Positions 40,360 to 50,024 of a DNA stretch of 64,000 bases are shown here, piece by piece (the first letter of the stretch is position 1; the number at the start of each line of letters is the position of its first letter). The stretch spans positions 3,926,088 to 3,990,087 of the forward strand of contig NZ_CP036268.1 of assembly GCF_007744515.1 (NCBI RefSeq), written 5' to 3'. Below the pieces are notes generated by a model. The model saw only the letters and a program-made list of their open reading frames with translations, ran no database searches and was not told where the DNA came from. The DNA comes from Stratiformator vulcanicus. GTDB taxonomy: Bacteria > Planctomycetota > Planctomycetia > Planctomycetales > Planctomycetaceae. A program made the position numbers and the translations under genes.

Positions 40360-42480
40360 TCAGCTTCCCGGAACCCAAAGTTTGCCGCCGCCCGTCTTCG
40401 GCTCCGCCGCCGATTCGGGCGTCCAAAGTCCGCCGCTCGAGGCGTCGGGTTCGTCCTTCCCGACGATCGAAGGGCCGACATCAATTTTATAGGCGGCGAT
40501 CAATTGCTGCAGGTAGTCTTCAAACTGCGGCAGCTTCGGCCCGTAGTACGAACGCAGGCGTGAGATCAGTCCGGGAAGCTCCGGGTCCTTCGGGTCTTCC
40601 ATGCGGAGAGACAGTTCTCTCATGTCCCAGCGAAAGACCTCCTCGAAGCCTTCTTCTTTTTTTGCCCGCGAGACGTCACGACCGGCTGACAACATTTCCA
40701 GAGCCCGTTCGACTTCGCCACGATCGCGGCACAGGTCGGTCATCGTTTGATAGATGCGGACCATATCGACGTCGGCGGGGGGCCGCTCCAAGGCCTCGCC
40801 GAGTACCTTGTAGAGCATTTGCCGGTGCCGCAGAATCAAGGCCCGATTGAGAATCAGCCCCAGTTGTTTTTCATCGGTCTCGGCAAGCGGGACGCGGCGA
40901 AGCTGCAATGTTGAGAACGAATTGAGCGACTCCGAAGCCGCCGCCCGCCGCTCCAATGCCGGAAGCCCGAGTGCGGTTCGGAACTCGTCGAGATCGAGTT
41001 CGTAGCGGGCCCGGTCGCAGAACGCATCGAGGACATGGATCGCCCCGACCACGCGGGCTCGCATCGATTCGTCGCCGGCCGCGACCGCGGGTGTTTTGCC
41101 GTCAAGGGCATGCAGCGGCGAGTCTTTCCAATCTTCGAAAACGACTTTGCGGTAGCGATGATGTTCGAGTTCCCGCTGCTTTCGAACCGGCATCTCTTCG
41201 GGGAACGCCGGAGTCCAGTAGAGGGCGGCGAGATCGGCCGGCCAGCCTTCGCCCGAGTCAACGGCCTCTCCGTCGGCATTCAGCGGCAGGTCGGCGTCGC
41301 CGAGTAATTGCGCCGCCGAGTCGAATCCGGTTCCGCTCAAGCCGCTTAAAATAACGATACCGGCTCCGTTATCACTTCGGTCGTAGACCGCCACCTGCGC
41401 AATGACGCGGGGCGTGTCTTCCAAAGCGACCTGACCGGCATCATCGGTCGCGGGGATCGGCTGATCGAGCACTTCGAACATCGCGTCAGGCAGGTCGTCT
41501 CGCTCCTCCTGCGGAGGCTGTGGGAGTCGCCTCACGCGGTCGACGTCATCGAGCACGGTGAGCAACCGAGAGACTCCCTCGCACTGAAATCTCTGCGAGC
41601 GAATCGGCAGCAGTCGTTCTTCATCGCTCAATTCGAATAGCTGAGCGAGCGCCTCATATTCGGCGGCGACTTCGAAATCAGACTCCTCACCGGCGGCCCG
41701 GTGAAGCAGTTCGGCCGCCTTCGACTCATCACCGGTCCACGCGTGAGCAAGAGCGGCGTTGTAAGCCAAGGCCGCATTGACGCTTTCTCCCAAAAGCTGC
41801 TCGTAGCGGTCCGCCGACTTCCCGAACACACCAAACGAGGCGAGTACATAGGCCTTGTGAGCCTGATCTGCTTGCTCGCCGGACAAATCGGGCACCGGCT
41901 CGATCAAGTTATGTGAGCCGCGCAGCAGATAGGGGACGTCGGAATTGCCGTCGAACTCGAGCAGCCGGACGAAAATGTCCTGCCGGTGTTCGGGCGGGGC
42001 GAATCGCATCGCGAGGACGAGATGCTGCCGGGAGGCCGGGAACTTTCGCATCGCGAAGAACTCGGCCGAAATGCCCAGCGCAAGGCTGCTGATCAAGTCG
42101 GCGTGCGACTCGACGCACCGGTGAAACGCCCTCCAGATCGAGTTGCGAGCCGAATCGTAGCCTTCGGCGGCGAAATTGGTGACAGCGTGCAGAGCGACAA
42201 CCGTCAGATTCTTCGAGTCGACTCGGATGAGCCGCTCCATGATCTCGAACGCCTGTTGAGGATCGCCTTCGTTCAGCAGGATCGACGCGCGAGTCGCCTG
42301 ATTCCAAATAGTGTCCGGGTTCGACTCGGCCAACTTCTCGAGGATGCGCAGCGCTGCCCGTGGCTGATTCGATTCCTGCAGCTTGGCGACTTTGCCCATT
42401 TCTTCGGCAATGCCCGCGCAGCAGAACTTCATTTTGCGGTCGGTACACAGCGGGCAAGGCTGGTAAACGTCGTAAGCCAT
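40360..42480 (-). CDS. TPR-rich protein with an N-terminal SEC-C-like zinc knuckle
   Basis: A 706-residue soluble protein. Close to the N-terminus MAYDVYQPCPLCTDRKMKFC is followed by C, giving a CxxC plus CC arrangement like the SEC-C zinc motif. From residue 30 on there are helical repeats of TPR type (AALRILEKLAESNPDTIWNQ, AFEIMERLIRVDSKNLTVVA and others). The C-terminal 300 residues are also helical, with less regular repeats. It has no signal peptide. The start at 42480 is the first ATG that gives the zinc knuckle; the frame upstream extends 42 codons without family-like sequence. Probably co-transcribed with ribD. Function unknown. Confidence 0.75.
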   Translation of the reverse strand: MAYDVYQPCPLCTDRKMKFCCAGIAEEMGKVAKLQESNQPRAALRILEKLAESNPDTIWNQATRASILLNEGDPQQAFEIMERLIRVDSKNLTVVALHAVTNFAAEGYDSARNSIWRAFHRCVESHADLISSLALGISAEFFAMRKFPASRQHLVLAMRFAPPEHRQDIFVRLLEFDGNSDVPYLLRGSHNLIEPVPDLSGEQADQAHKAYVLASFGVFGKSADRYEQLLGESVNAALAYNAALAHAWTGDESKAAELLHRAAGEESDFEVAAEYEALAQLFELSDEERLLPIRSQRFQCEGVSRLLTVLDDVDRVRRLPQPPQEERDDLPDAMFEVLDQPIPATDDAGQVALEDTPRVIAQVAVYDRSDNGAGIVILSGLSGTGFDSAAQLLGDADLPLNADGEAVDSGEGWPADLAALYWTPAFPEEMPVRKQRELEHHRYRKVVFEDWKDSPLHALDGKTPAVAAGDESMRARVVGAIHVLDAFCDRARYELDLDEFRTALGLPALERRAAASESLNSFSTLQLRRVPLAETDEKQLGLILNRALILRHRQMLYKVLGEALERPPADVDMVRIYQTMTDLCRDRGEVERALEMLSAGRDVSRAKKEEGFEEVFRWDMRELSLRMEDPKDPELPGLISRLRSYYGPKLPQFEDYLQQLIAAYKIDVGPSIVGKDEPDASSGGLWTPESAAEPKTGGGKLWVPGS

Positions 42481-42761
42481 GCGATTGATTCCGGTTAGGC
42501 GGGAGCGAGCCGCGGCGGTCGGCCGTCTGGTGCCCGACAGGGCGAAGCCGTTCGGCTGCGAAGCATGTCTGAATGGAAGCGGTTTCGAAGCGAGCCAGTC
42601 TACCAAATCGACTTGTGGACTGCACCGGTCGGTCGATTCTCGCCCGGTCGCCAGTCAGGTTGCGGACCGAATCGTCGTTCCGCCGATGTTCTCGGTAATG
42701 GTGATTCAACGTTGAACTCACTTCGATCTTTTTTGTTCCGACTCTGTCAGTCGCGGTCATC

Positions 42762-44690
42762 ATGTGCGGAATTCTGGGAATCGTCGATCTGCCGGGACGA
42801 TCACCGCGACTATCGCGAGCCGATGTCGACGCGATGCGCGACACCATGGCCGATCGCGGTCCCGACGGAGCGGGGACATTCGCCGAGCGAAATGTGATCC
42901 TGGCCCATCGCCGACTGGCCATTCGCGACCGAGAGGGTGGCACGCAGCCTTGGGTCACCGAACGGCCGCCGCTGGCACTCGTTTACAACGGCGAAATCTA
43001 CAACGACACCGAACTCAAACGGCTGTTATCGACCGGCGTCAGTGGTGAGTTTCAGACCCGCTGCGACACCGAGGTCATCCCGGCGGCTTATCTCCGCTGG
43101 GGGGAACGCTGCGTCGAGCATTTCGCGGGCATGTTCGCATTCGGCCTGTATGATTTGCGACAGGACCGCTTGCTGCTGGCTCGCGATCGATTCGGAGTAA
43201 AGCCTCTGTACTTCAGTGTGATCGGGTCGCAGTTCGTTTTCGCCAGCTCGATCGCGTCGATCCTGCGACATCCTGAATTGACACCTGAGCCCAACTATCG
43301 AGCCGTCAGCCATTACCTGTCGACACTGCGGCTCACGTTGGCTCGAGAGACAATGTACCGCGGCATCTTCTCGCTACTGCCGGGAGAGCGATTGATTTGG
43401 GACCGCGGACAAATCCGCATTGAACGGTATTGGAATTACCCCTCCGCCGGCATGGCATCAGAAAAGCCGGACGATGTCTGGGAGGCCGCCGAGACACTTC
43501 AGCAGGACCTTCGCCGATCGGTTTCTCGGCGTCTGCGGGCCGATGTTCCCGTCGGATTGTTTCTCAGCGGAGGGGTCGATTCCTCGACGTTGTCAGTCGC
43601 CGTTCGCGATCAGACGAATCGCGATCTGCCCGCCGTGTGCGGATTCGGCACCGGCGCGGAGGAGGACCTTTCCGCCGCGAAACGCTGCGCAGACCATGTG
43701 AAGGCCGATCTCACACCGGTCAGGGTGGATGCTGATCGGTACCGGGGCAGGTGGGAGGCGATGGTCGAACGCTTTCGGCTACCGATGGCAACGCCGAATG
43801 ACGTCGTGATCGCGGAGATTTCGGCGGCGATCAAACCGACCGCGGGCGTCGTGCTCGGCGGCGAAGGGGCGGACGAATTGCTGGCCGGATATGACGCCGT
43901 CAGCCGCGGGGCCGATGACTTTGATCGACTGCGAGCGATCGAAACGGGGCAGTCCGGACTGACCCCATCGGCCGAGCGACTCTTTCGAAGCTCGTTGCTT
44001 CGCTATTCGGGCCGGACACAATTTGAATCGGCGGTCGACTATTACTTCGCCACAAACAGCCTCTTGTTGCCGGAAGCGAAACGGGCTTTGTTGCGTCCCC
44101 AAGTTTGGGAGGCGATTGATGCCGACGACGCGGTCCGCCAATGGTATGCCGGCTTCTTCGAAGCTGGGCAACAGACGGCAGACGGATACGCGCGGCTGCT
44201 GCATGAGGTCAATTTGGAATCGCTGCTGTCGAGACTGGATCGCGCGACGATGTCGGTCGGGCTGGAAGCTCGAGTGCCCTATACCGATCACGAGTTGGTG
44301 GCGACCGCCTTTCGCATGCCGCACGAGTTGAAAATCGCCGTTGCTCCGGAGGAGCCGGCACCGTTTCTGGCGGCGGGCGAATTGAAACGGCGTGGGACGT
44401 TGGAAGGCAAGCGCCCGCTCCGCACGCTGGCTCGGTCGGTTTTGCCGCATGCACTTGCCGATCGGCCAAAAACCAGTTTTCCGACTCCGGTCGGTCGTTG
44501 GCTCTCACAGGAATGGTCTGCCTCGACGGCCGAACGGCTGCGTTCGAGCGAATTTCTGCGGACGATGCTGACCGATGAAGCGGTCGATGGACTCGCCGAC
44601 GCCACTCCTCATCTGGGAATGCAGGCGTGGCCGCTGGTCAATTTGGCGATGTGGGGCGATTCGGAATTCGAAAATCGCGCCGCGGCGTGA
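42762..44690 (+). CDS. asnB: Asparagine synthase (glutamine-hydrolysing)
   Basis: A 642-residue two-domain amidotransferase. The N-terminal Ntn glutaminase begins MCGILGIVDL with the nucleophile Cys2, followed by RGPDGAGTF, LAHRRLAI and ALVYNGEIYN. The C-terminal ATP-pyrophosphatase domain has the PP-loop GLFLSGGVDSSTLSVAV, and GGEGADELLAGYD later. Products are asparagine and glutamate from aspartate, ATP and glutamine. No exopolysaccharide genes are near, so it is more likely a housekeeping enzyme than a wall-modifying homologue, though planctomycetes often have several copies. Confidence 0.93.
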   Translation: MCGILGIVDLPGRSPRLSRADVDAMRDTMADRGPDGAGTFAERNVILAHRRLAIRDREGGTQPWVTERPPLALVYNGEIYNDTELKRLLSTGVSGEFQTRCDTEVIPAAYLRWGERCVEHFAGMFAFGLYDLRQDRLLLARDRFGVKPLYFSVIGSQFVFASSIASILRHPELTPEPNYRAVSHYLSTLRLTLARETMYRGIFSLLPGERLIWDRGQIRIERYWNYPSAGMASEKPDDVWEAAETLQQDLRRSVSRRLRADVPVGLFLSGGVDSSTLSVAVRDQTNRDLPAVCGFGTGAEEDLSAAKRCADHVKADLTPVRVDADRYRGRWEAMVERFRLPMATPNDVVIAEISAAIKPTAGVVLGGEGADELLAGYDAVSRGADDFDRLRAIETGQSGLTPSAERLFRSSLLRYSGRTQFESAVDYYFATNSLLLPEAKRALLRPQVWEAIDADDAVRQWYAGFFEAGQQTADGYARLLHEVNLESLLSRLDRATMSVGLEARVPYTDHELVATAFRMPHELKIAVAPEEPAPFLAAGELKRRGTLEGKRPLRTLARSVLPHALADRPKTSFPTPVGRWLSQEWSASTAERLRSSEFLRTMLTDEAVDGLADATPHLGMQAWPLVNLAMWGDSEFENRAAA

Positions 44691-44884
44691 GTGACGAGCT
44701 TCCCGCAATAGCCAGCAGTGATCGCGTTTGATTGCGACCCGCCACGGCAAGCCGTTCCGCCTCGTTCAAACTCATGCGAAAACGGTGGGGTTTCGCGACG
44801 TGGGGCGTTACACTCCCGATTTGTCGGCGGGACAAAGCAGTCCTGCCGGTCGTGAGATCGCTTTCGCACCAAGGGTATTCTTCG

Positions 44885-46351
<1,467 letters not shown>

Positions 46352-46445
46352 GCGAGGTCGAGTGGCGGGGCGAAGGTGCTCGACATCGGCCCGTCGCTAT
46401 TGCGAAAACCAGTCTCGGGATCGTTCAGAAAATTACGGCTGACAC

Positions 46446-46883
46446 ATGGAAGTTCGACAAATCGGACAGGAAGATCGCGACGAATGGCTGAAGCTGCGAA
46501 CGCGGCTTTGGCCGACCGAATCGGGCGAGCCGATGACCTCCGCATCGCACGTTACGCTCGACAATCAACACGCGGCCGTATTTGTGGCTGAGCATGAGGG
46601 CCGGCTCGTCGGGTTCGCGGAAGTCTCCGTTCGCGCGCAAGCGGAGGGTTGTCGGACGTCGCCGGTCGGCTATTTGGAGGGTTGGTACGTCGACGCGGCC
46701 AACCGTTCCAGCGGCGTGGGCGGAACGCTGGTGAAGGCGGCCGAAGACTGGGCGAGTCAACAGGGTTGCCGCGAAATGGCATCCGACTGCGTGCTGGGAA
46801 ACACAGTCGGACTCGTCGCGCACGAGCATCTCGGCTATCGTCCCACGGTGAAAAGCGTATTTCTGCGAAAGTCGCTGTCTTAA
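46446..46883 (+). CDS. GNAT acetyltransferase, AAC(6')-like
   Basis: A 145-residue acetyl-CoA-dependent acetyltransferase. The pattern runs LRTRLWP, then VAEHEGRLVGFAEVSVRAQA, CRTSPVGYLEGWYVDAANRS with SGVGGTLVKAAEDWA for acetyl-CoA, and MASDCVLGNTVGLVAHEHLG. This is the layout of aminoglycoside 6'-N-acetyltransferases, including the SPV-x-(F/Y)LEG segment and the ASD-x-x-x-x-N block. Function by resemblance would be acetylation of an aminoglycoside or related amino sugar. It is flanked by core genes, with no integron or transposon signs. Experimental substrate is unknown. Confidence 0.8.
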   Translation: MEVRQIGQEDRDEWLKLRTRLWPTESGEPMTSASHVTLDNQHAAVFVAEHEGRLVGFAEVSVRAQAEGCRTSPVGYLEGWYVDAANRSSGVGGTLVKAAEDWASQQGCREMASDCVLGNTVGLVAHEHLGYRPTVKSVFLRKSLS

Positions 46884-46985
46884 GGACAAGTATGCAATGA
46901 GGGGTCAGCGGCACCGAAGTGAGCAAGCAGCCGCGAACGCGATGCTCGCCGGAACGCTCCGTTCTCATTCGTCGCGGGGCCTTCT

Positions 46986-47729
46986 ATGAAGTTGATCTTC
47001 CTCGGAACCGGTGGATTTCAGCCGACCGATTCGCGCCACACGCTCTGCCTGATGATTCCGGAACTCGGAATCGTATTCGACGCCGGAACCGGGGCGTATC
47101 GAATTAAGAATTATCTGGCGACGAAAGACATCACGTTCTTTATGTCGCACGCCCACCTCGATCACATCGTCGGGCTGACCTATCTGCTCCCGGAAATGAC
47201 GATGGGTACGGTCGAAAGCGCGACCGTGCATGGCGAGCAGGCCAAATTGGATGCGATCCAAGAGCATCTTTATTCAGAGCATGTCTTCCCGGTAAAAATG
47301 AAATATGCGTGGACGCCGCTGGATGGTCCGGTCGACGTGCCGGGCGGCGGTCGTCTGACATACCGCCACCAGGAGCACCCCGGCGGTAGTATCGGCTATC
47401 GGATCGACTGGCCCGATCGCTCGATCGCTTACGTGACCGATACGACCGCCAACGGCTCACCGGAGTCGATCGATTTCGTTCGAGGGGTCGACCTTCTGGT
47501 GCATGAGTGCGACTTCGAAGACAAGGATGAATCATTTGCCCACATGACGGGGCACAGCCACACCACGCCCGTCGCCGAACTCGCCCGTGACGCGGAAGTG
47601 GGGCGATTGATGCTGGTTCATTTCGATCCTCTCGCTGCCGACACCGATCACCCGATCGACATCGAAGTGGCCCGAAATATCTTCCCGAAGACCACGATCG
47701 CCAACGATCTGGATGAGATCGACTTCTGA
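46986..47729 (+). CDS. MBL-fold metal-dependent hydrolase
   Basis: A 247-residue metallo-beta-lactamase-fold protein. The zinc motif is FMSHAHLDHIVG (HxHxDH), preceded by FDAGTGAYR. Further metal ligands are likely His in GHSHTTPVAELA, Asp in YVTDTT and His in LMLVHFDPLA. It resembles the RNase Z/phosphodiesterase-like branch, with no signal peptide. It lies in a plus-strand run with the GNAT and Uma2 genes, but spacings of 100 and 56 bp do not force one transcript. Substrate unknown. Confidence 0.88.
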   Translation: MKLIFLGTGGFQPTDSRHTLCLMIPELGIVFDAGTGAYRIKNYLATKDITFFMSHAHLDHIVGLTYLLPEMTMGTVESATVHGEQAKLDAIQEHLYSEHVFPVKMKYAWTPLDGPVDVPGGGRLTYRHQEHPGGSIGYRIDWPDRSIAYVTDTTANGSPESIDFVRGVDLLVHECDFEDKDESFAHMTGHSHTTPVAELARDAEVGRLMLVHFDPLAADTDHPIDIEVARNIFPKTTIANDLDEIDF

Positions 47730-47785
47730 TTGCCCGTGCCGATTGTGTAGAATTTTCGGACGGCCCCGTTCATCCGGAGAATTCC

Positions 47786-48490
47786 GTGACGCAAACGCTC
47801 ATCCACCGTCGCCAACAGTCCCCCACGCGGGGCAACAGTCTCGCGAACGGCGATCATCTCGACCGACCGACCTTTCATCGGCTTTACGAAGATACGCCTG
47901 AGTCCTTCCGAGCGGAATTGATTGGAGGAATCGTCTACGTGGCCTCTCCCGTCTCACGGCAGCATAGTAATGCCACGGCGACATTCACCGGTTGGCTCGT
48001 CAATTACAGAGCGATGACCCCCGGTGTGAAATCTCCGACGGATGGGACCGTCCTGCTGGGCGAATTCGACGAAGTGCAACCTGATTGCATGCTCTACGTT
48101 CTCCCACAGTTTGGCGGTCGCCTTTGCTATCAGGACAAGTACCTCGCCGGCGGGCCCGAGTTGGTATGCGAAGTCGCGACGACCAGCGCCGCGATCGATC
48201 TGCATCGGAAGCTAAAGTCTTACCAACAAGCCGGAGTTCTCGAATATCTCGTTTTGACGACTGATCCCGCTGAACTGTTCTGGTTCCACAGGGTCGACGG
48301 AAAATTTGAACGCCTTGACTTACCAAGAGACGGCACCTTTAAGTCGGCCATATTTCCCGGGCTGTGGCTGAATGTCGAGGCAATAATTTCGGACGATACA
48401 AGAGCGGTGCTGGCGACGCTGCAGCGGGGCCTTGCCGACGAGTCGCACGCCAAGTTTGTTGCTGAGTTGGAAAGTAGGCGGACGTCTTGA
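47786..48490 (+). CDS. Uma2 family PD-(D/E)XK endonuclease-like protein
   Basis: A 234-residue protein of the Uma2/DUF820 family, common in cyanobacteria and planctomycetes. The core has ELIGGIVYVASPVSRQHSNA, then the acidic residue of QPDCMLYVLPQFGG, ELVCEVATTSAAIDLHRKLK with Glu and Lys, and YLVLTTDPAELFWFHR. The start is GTG at 47786 with GGAG about seven bases upstream. Its stop overlaps the TTG start of the methyltransferase (TTGA), so translation may be coupled. The biological role of Uma2 proteins is still unclear. Confidence 0.85.
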   Translation: MTQTLIHRRQQSPTRGNSLANGDHLDRPTFHRLYEDTPESFRAELIGGIVYVASPVSRQHSNATATFTGWLVNYRAMTPGVKSPTDGTVLLGEFDEVQPDCMLYVLPQFGGRLCYQDKYLAGGPELVCEVATTSAAIDLHRKLKSYQQAGVLEYLVLTTDPAELFWFHRVDGKFERLDLPRDGTFKSAIFPGLWLNVEAIISDDTRAVLATLQRGLADESHAKFVAELESRRTS

Positions 48491-49443
48491 CCGGAGCAAG
48501 GGCGCAACCGACGCCGGATTTGGTCGAGTCACTGCGTTCTCCTCGTGGCGGTGGGTTTCAGTACGACCGCGCCCGTGGCGTCCTTCGCGACGAAGGCGGC
48601 GCGGAGATTCCGGTCATCGGCGGTATTCCACGCTTTGTGCGATCAGAGCATCTGGAGAGCTTCGGGCGACAGTGGACGACTTATGATGTCGCCCACGATG
48701 AGGAGGACCGGGCGACCTTTCAGGCGAAGACCGGGGTGTCCCTCGATGAGCTTAAGGGCTTAAAAGTTCTTGATGCCGGCTGCGGGGGAGGGCGGTATTG
48801 CAAAATAGCCGGCGAAGCCGGGGCGTCGGTCGTCGGTGTCGATCACACGCAGGCCGTCGATAAGGCCCAAATACTATGCGGTCACCTGCCGGACGTTTCT
48901 TTCGTGCAGGGCGACCTTAAGAGACTGCCGTTCGAGCCGGGATCGTTTGACTTCGTGTTCTCCATCGGAGTGATGCATCACGATGCCGACACCCGGAAGG
49001 TCTTCGACGCTGTCGCGAACATGGTGCGCCCCGGTGGTCGATATTCGGCCTGGCTTTACCGCCGCAATCAATGGTGGCAGGAACGAATTAATGACGCGCT
49101 GCGTGCTCGCTCGACGAAGATGAATCCGGAACAATTAGAGCGGTACTGCCGCCTCGGTGCGACGCTCGGCGGTATTCCGATCTTAAAGCAGACGCTCAAC
49201 AAGGTCATTAATTTCAGTGCTCACCCCGACCCCGAGAACCGGCTGTGCGACACCTTTGACTGGTACGCACCGCAGTATCAATATCACCACACAGTCGAGG
49301 AACTTTGTGACTGGTTTGGCGACGCCAGCTTCGAAAACCTCCGCGTCTTGCCGCCGGAGAAGAGCGGGCGGTTTTACCGTTGGGCGTATGAACGGAATCT
49401 GTTGGTGGGAAGCGGGGTGAACGTGACTGGGGTGCGGGGCTGA
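48487..49443 (+). CDS. SAM-dependent methyltransferase with a Trm112-like N-terminus
   Basis: A 318-residue class I methyltransferase. Residues 15-50 (FQYDRARGVLRDEGGAEIPV, then IGGIPRFV) resemble the small Trm112-like domain seen before some methyltransferases. Motif I is LKVLDAGCGGGRYCKIAGEA, with DFVFSIGVMHHDAD later. The start is TTG at 48487, inside the stop of the Uma2 gene; no better ATG is present before the Trm112-like part. The C-terminus reads FRYWAYER-like FYRWAYERNLLVGSG. The acceptor is unknown. Products of this shape often act on lipids or sugars. Confidence 0.85.
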   Translation: MTGARAQPTPDLVESLRSPRGGGFQYDRARGVLRDEGGAEIPVIGGIPRFVRSEHLESFGRQWTTYDVAHDEEDRATFQAKTGVSLDELKGLKVLDAGCGGGRYCKIAGEAGASVVGVDHTQAVDKAQILCGHLPDVSFVQGDLKRLPFEPGSFDFVFSIGVMHHDADTRKVFDAVANMVRPGGRYSAWLYRRNQWWQERINDALRARSTKMNPEQLERYCRLGATLGGIPILKQTLNKVINFSAHPDPENRLCDTFDWYAPQYQYHHTVEELCDWFGDASFENLRVLPPEKSGRFYRWAYERNLLVGSGVNVTGVRG

Positions 49444-49447
49444 ATCC

Positions 49448-49749
49448 TCACGTTCGTGCCTTCCAGTATCCGGGTTGCCTGCGAACATGGGCGACAGCGA
49501 CGATGAGTAGTTGCTCATCGCCGATGAACTCATAAATGACCAATTAGGGAAACTTCACTAACTTCAGGAAGCGATAAGGATCCTCGTAGCGAGGCCATCG
49601 CAGCGGAAATTGAGAGACCTGAACCATGACGCGGTCGATCTCCGCCACGAAAGCGTCGCGGATTTCCGCCCAGCCTCCCTGCGGTACCAGCGTTTGGCTT
49701 CCCGCAACTCCCTCGCGGCATCCGGATGAAAAGTAACTCGAGCGGGCAT
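49448..49749 (-). pseudogene. ParE/RelE-type toxin, frameshifted and with an internal stop
   Basis: From ATG 49749 the frame reads MPARVTFHPDAARELREAKR then WYRREAG, the usual ParE/RelE start. The family sequence then continues in another frame (GWAEIRDAFVAEIDRVMVQV, SQFPLRWPRYEDPYRFLKLV), so one base is missing near 49680. In that second frame a TAA at 49544-49546 stands where KFPYLVIYEF is usual, followed by LVIYEFIGDEQLLIVAVAHV and a normal end ARRQPGYW-like (VRRQPGYWKART). With one base restored the gene would be 100 codons, the normal length. Two separate lesions make it a likely pseudogene. It follows the antitoxin by 4 bp. Confidence 0.82.
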
Positions 49750-49753
49750 ACCG

Positions 49754-49975
49754 CTACTCGTCACACTCGTTCTTAAGAGTTTCCCACGCAATCCCAATCG
49801 AAGGGTCTGCGGAAAACTCGTCGCTACGGCGGTTCAATTCCGCGACCCAATCCGTGTCACGAACATCCGATAAATCAGGTCCCACGCTCAGCATGAGACT
49901 CGAAGCGATCTGAAGCCGCTCCGCATCGGGAAGTTCTAGAGCCTCGGAAATGAGCTGTTCGGTCTTCGATGACAT
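49754..49975 (-). CDS. Addiction module antitoxin-like protein
   Basis: A 73-residue protein (MSSKTEQLISEALELPDAER at the start) with the pattern of the unstable antitoxin/addiction module component family: a helical N-terminus with LPxxER, a central region DTDWVAELNRRSDEF and an acidic end. It normally neutralises a ParE/RelE-type toxin encoded just downstream. Here the downstream toxin is broken, so the antitoxin is an orphan or protects against a toxin encoded elsewhere. Codon use does not stand out. It lies 50 bp from the 3' end of the propeller lipoprotein gene upstream. Confidence 0.82.
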   Translation of the reverse strand: MSSKTEQLISEALELPDAERLQIASSLMLSVGPDLSDVRDTDWVAELNRRSDEFSADPSIGIAWETLKNECDE

Positions 49976-50024
49976 CTGACTGACTATAATTTTGAGGCAG
50001 GAATTGGCGATATCAGGAGCTGAA

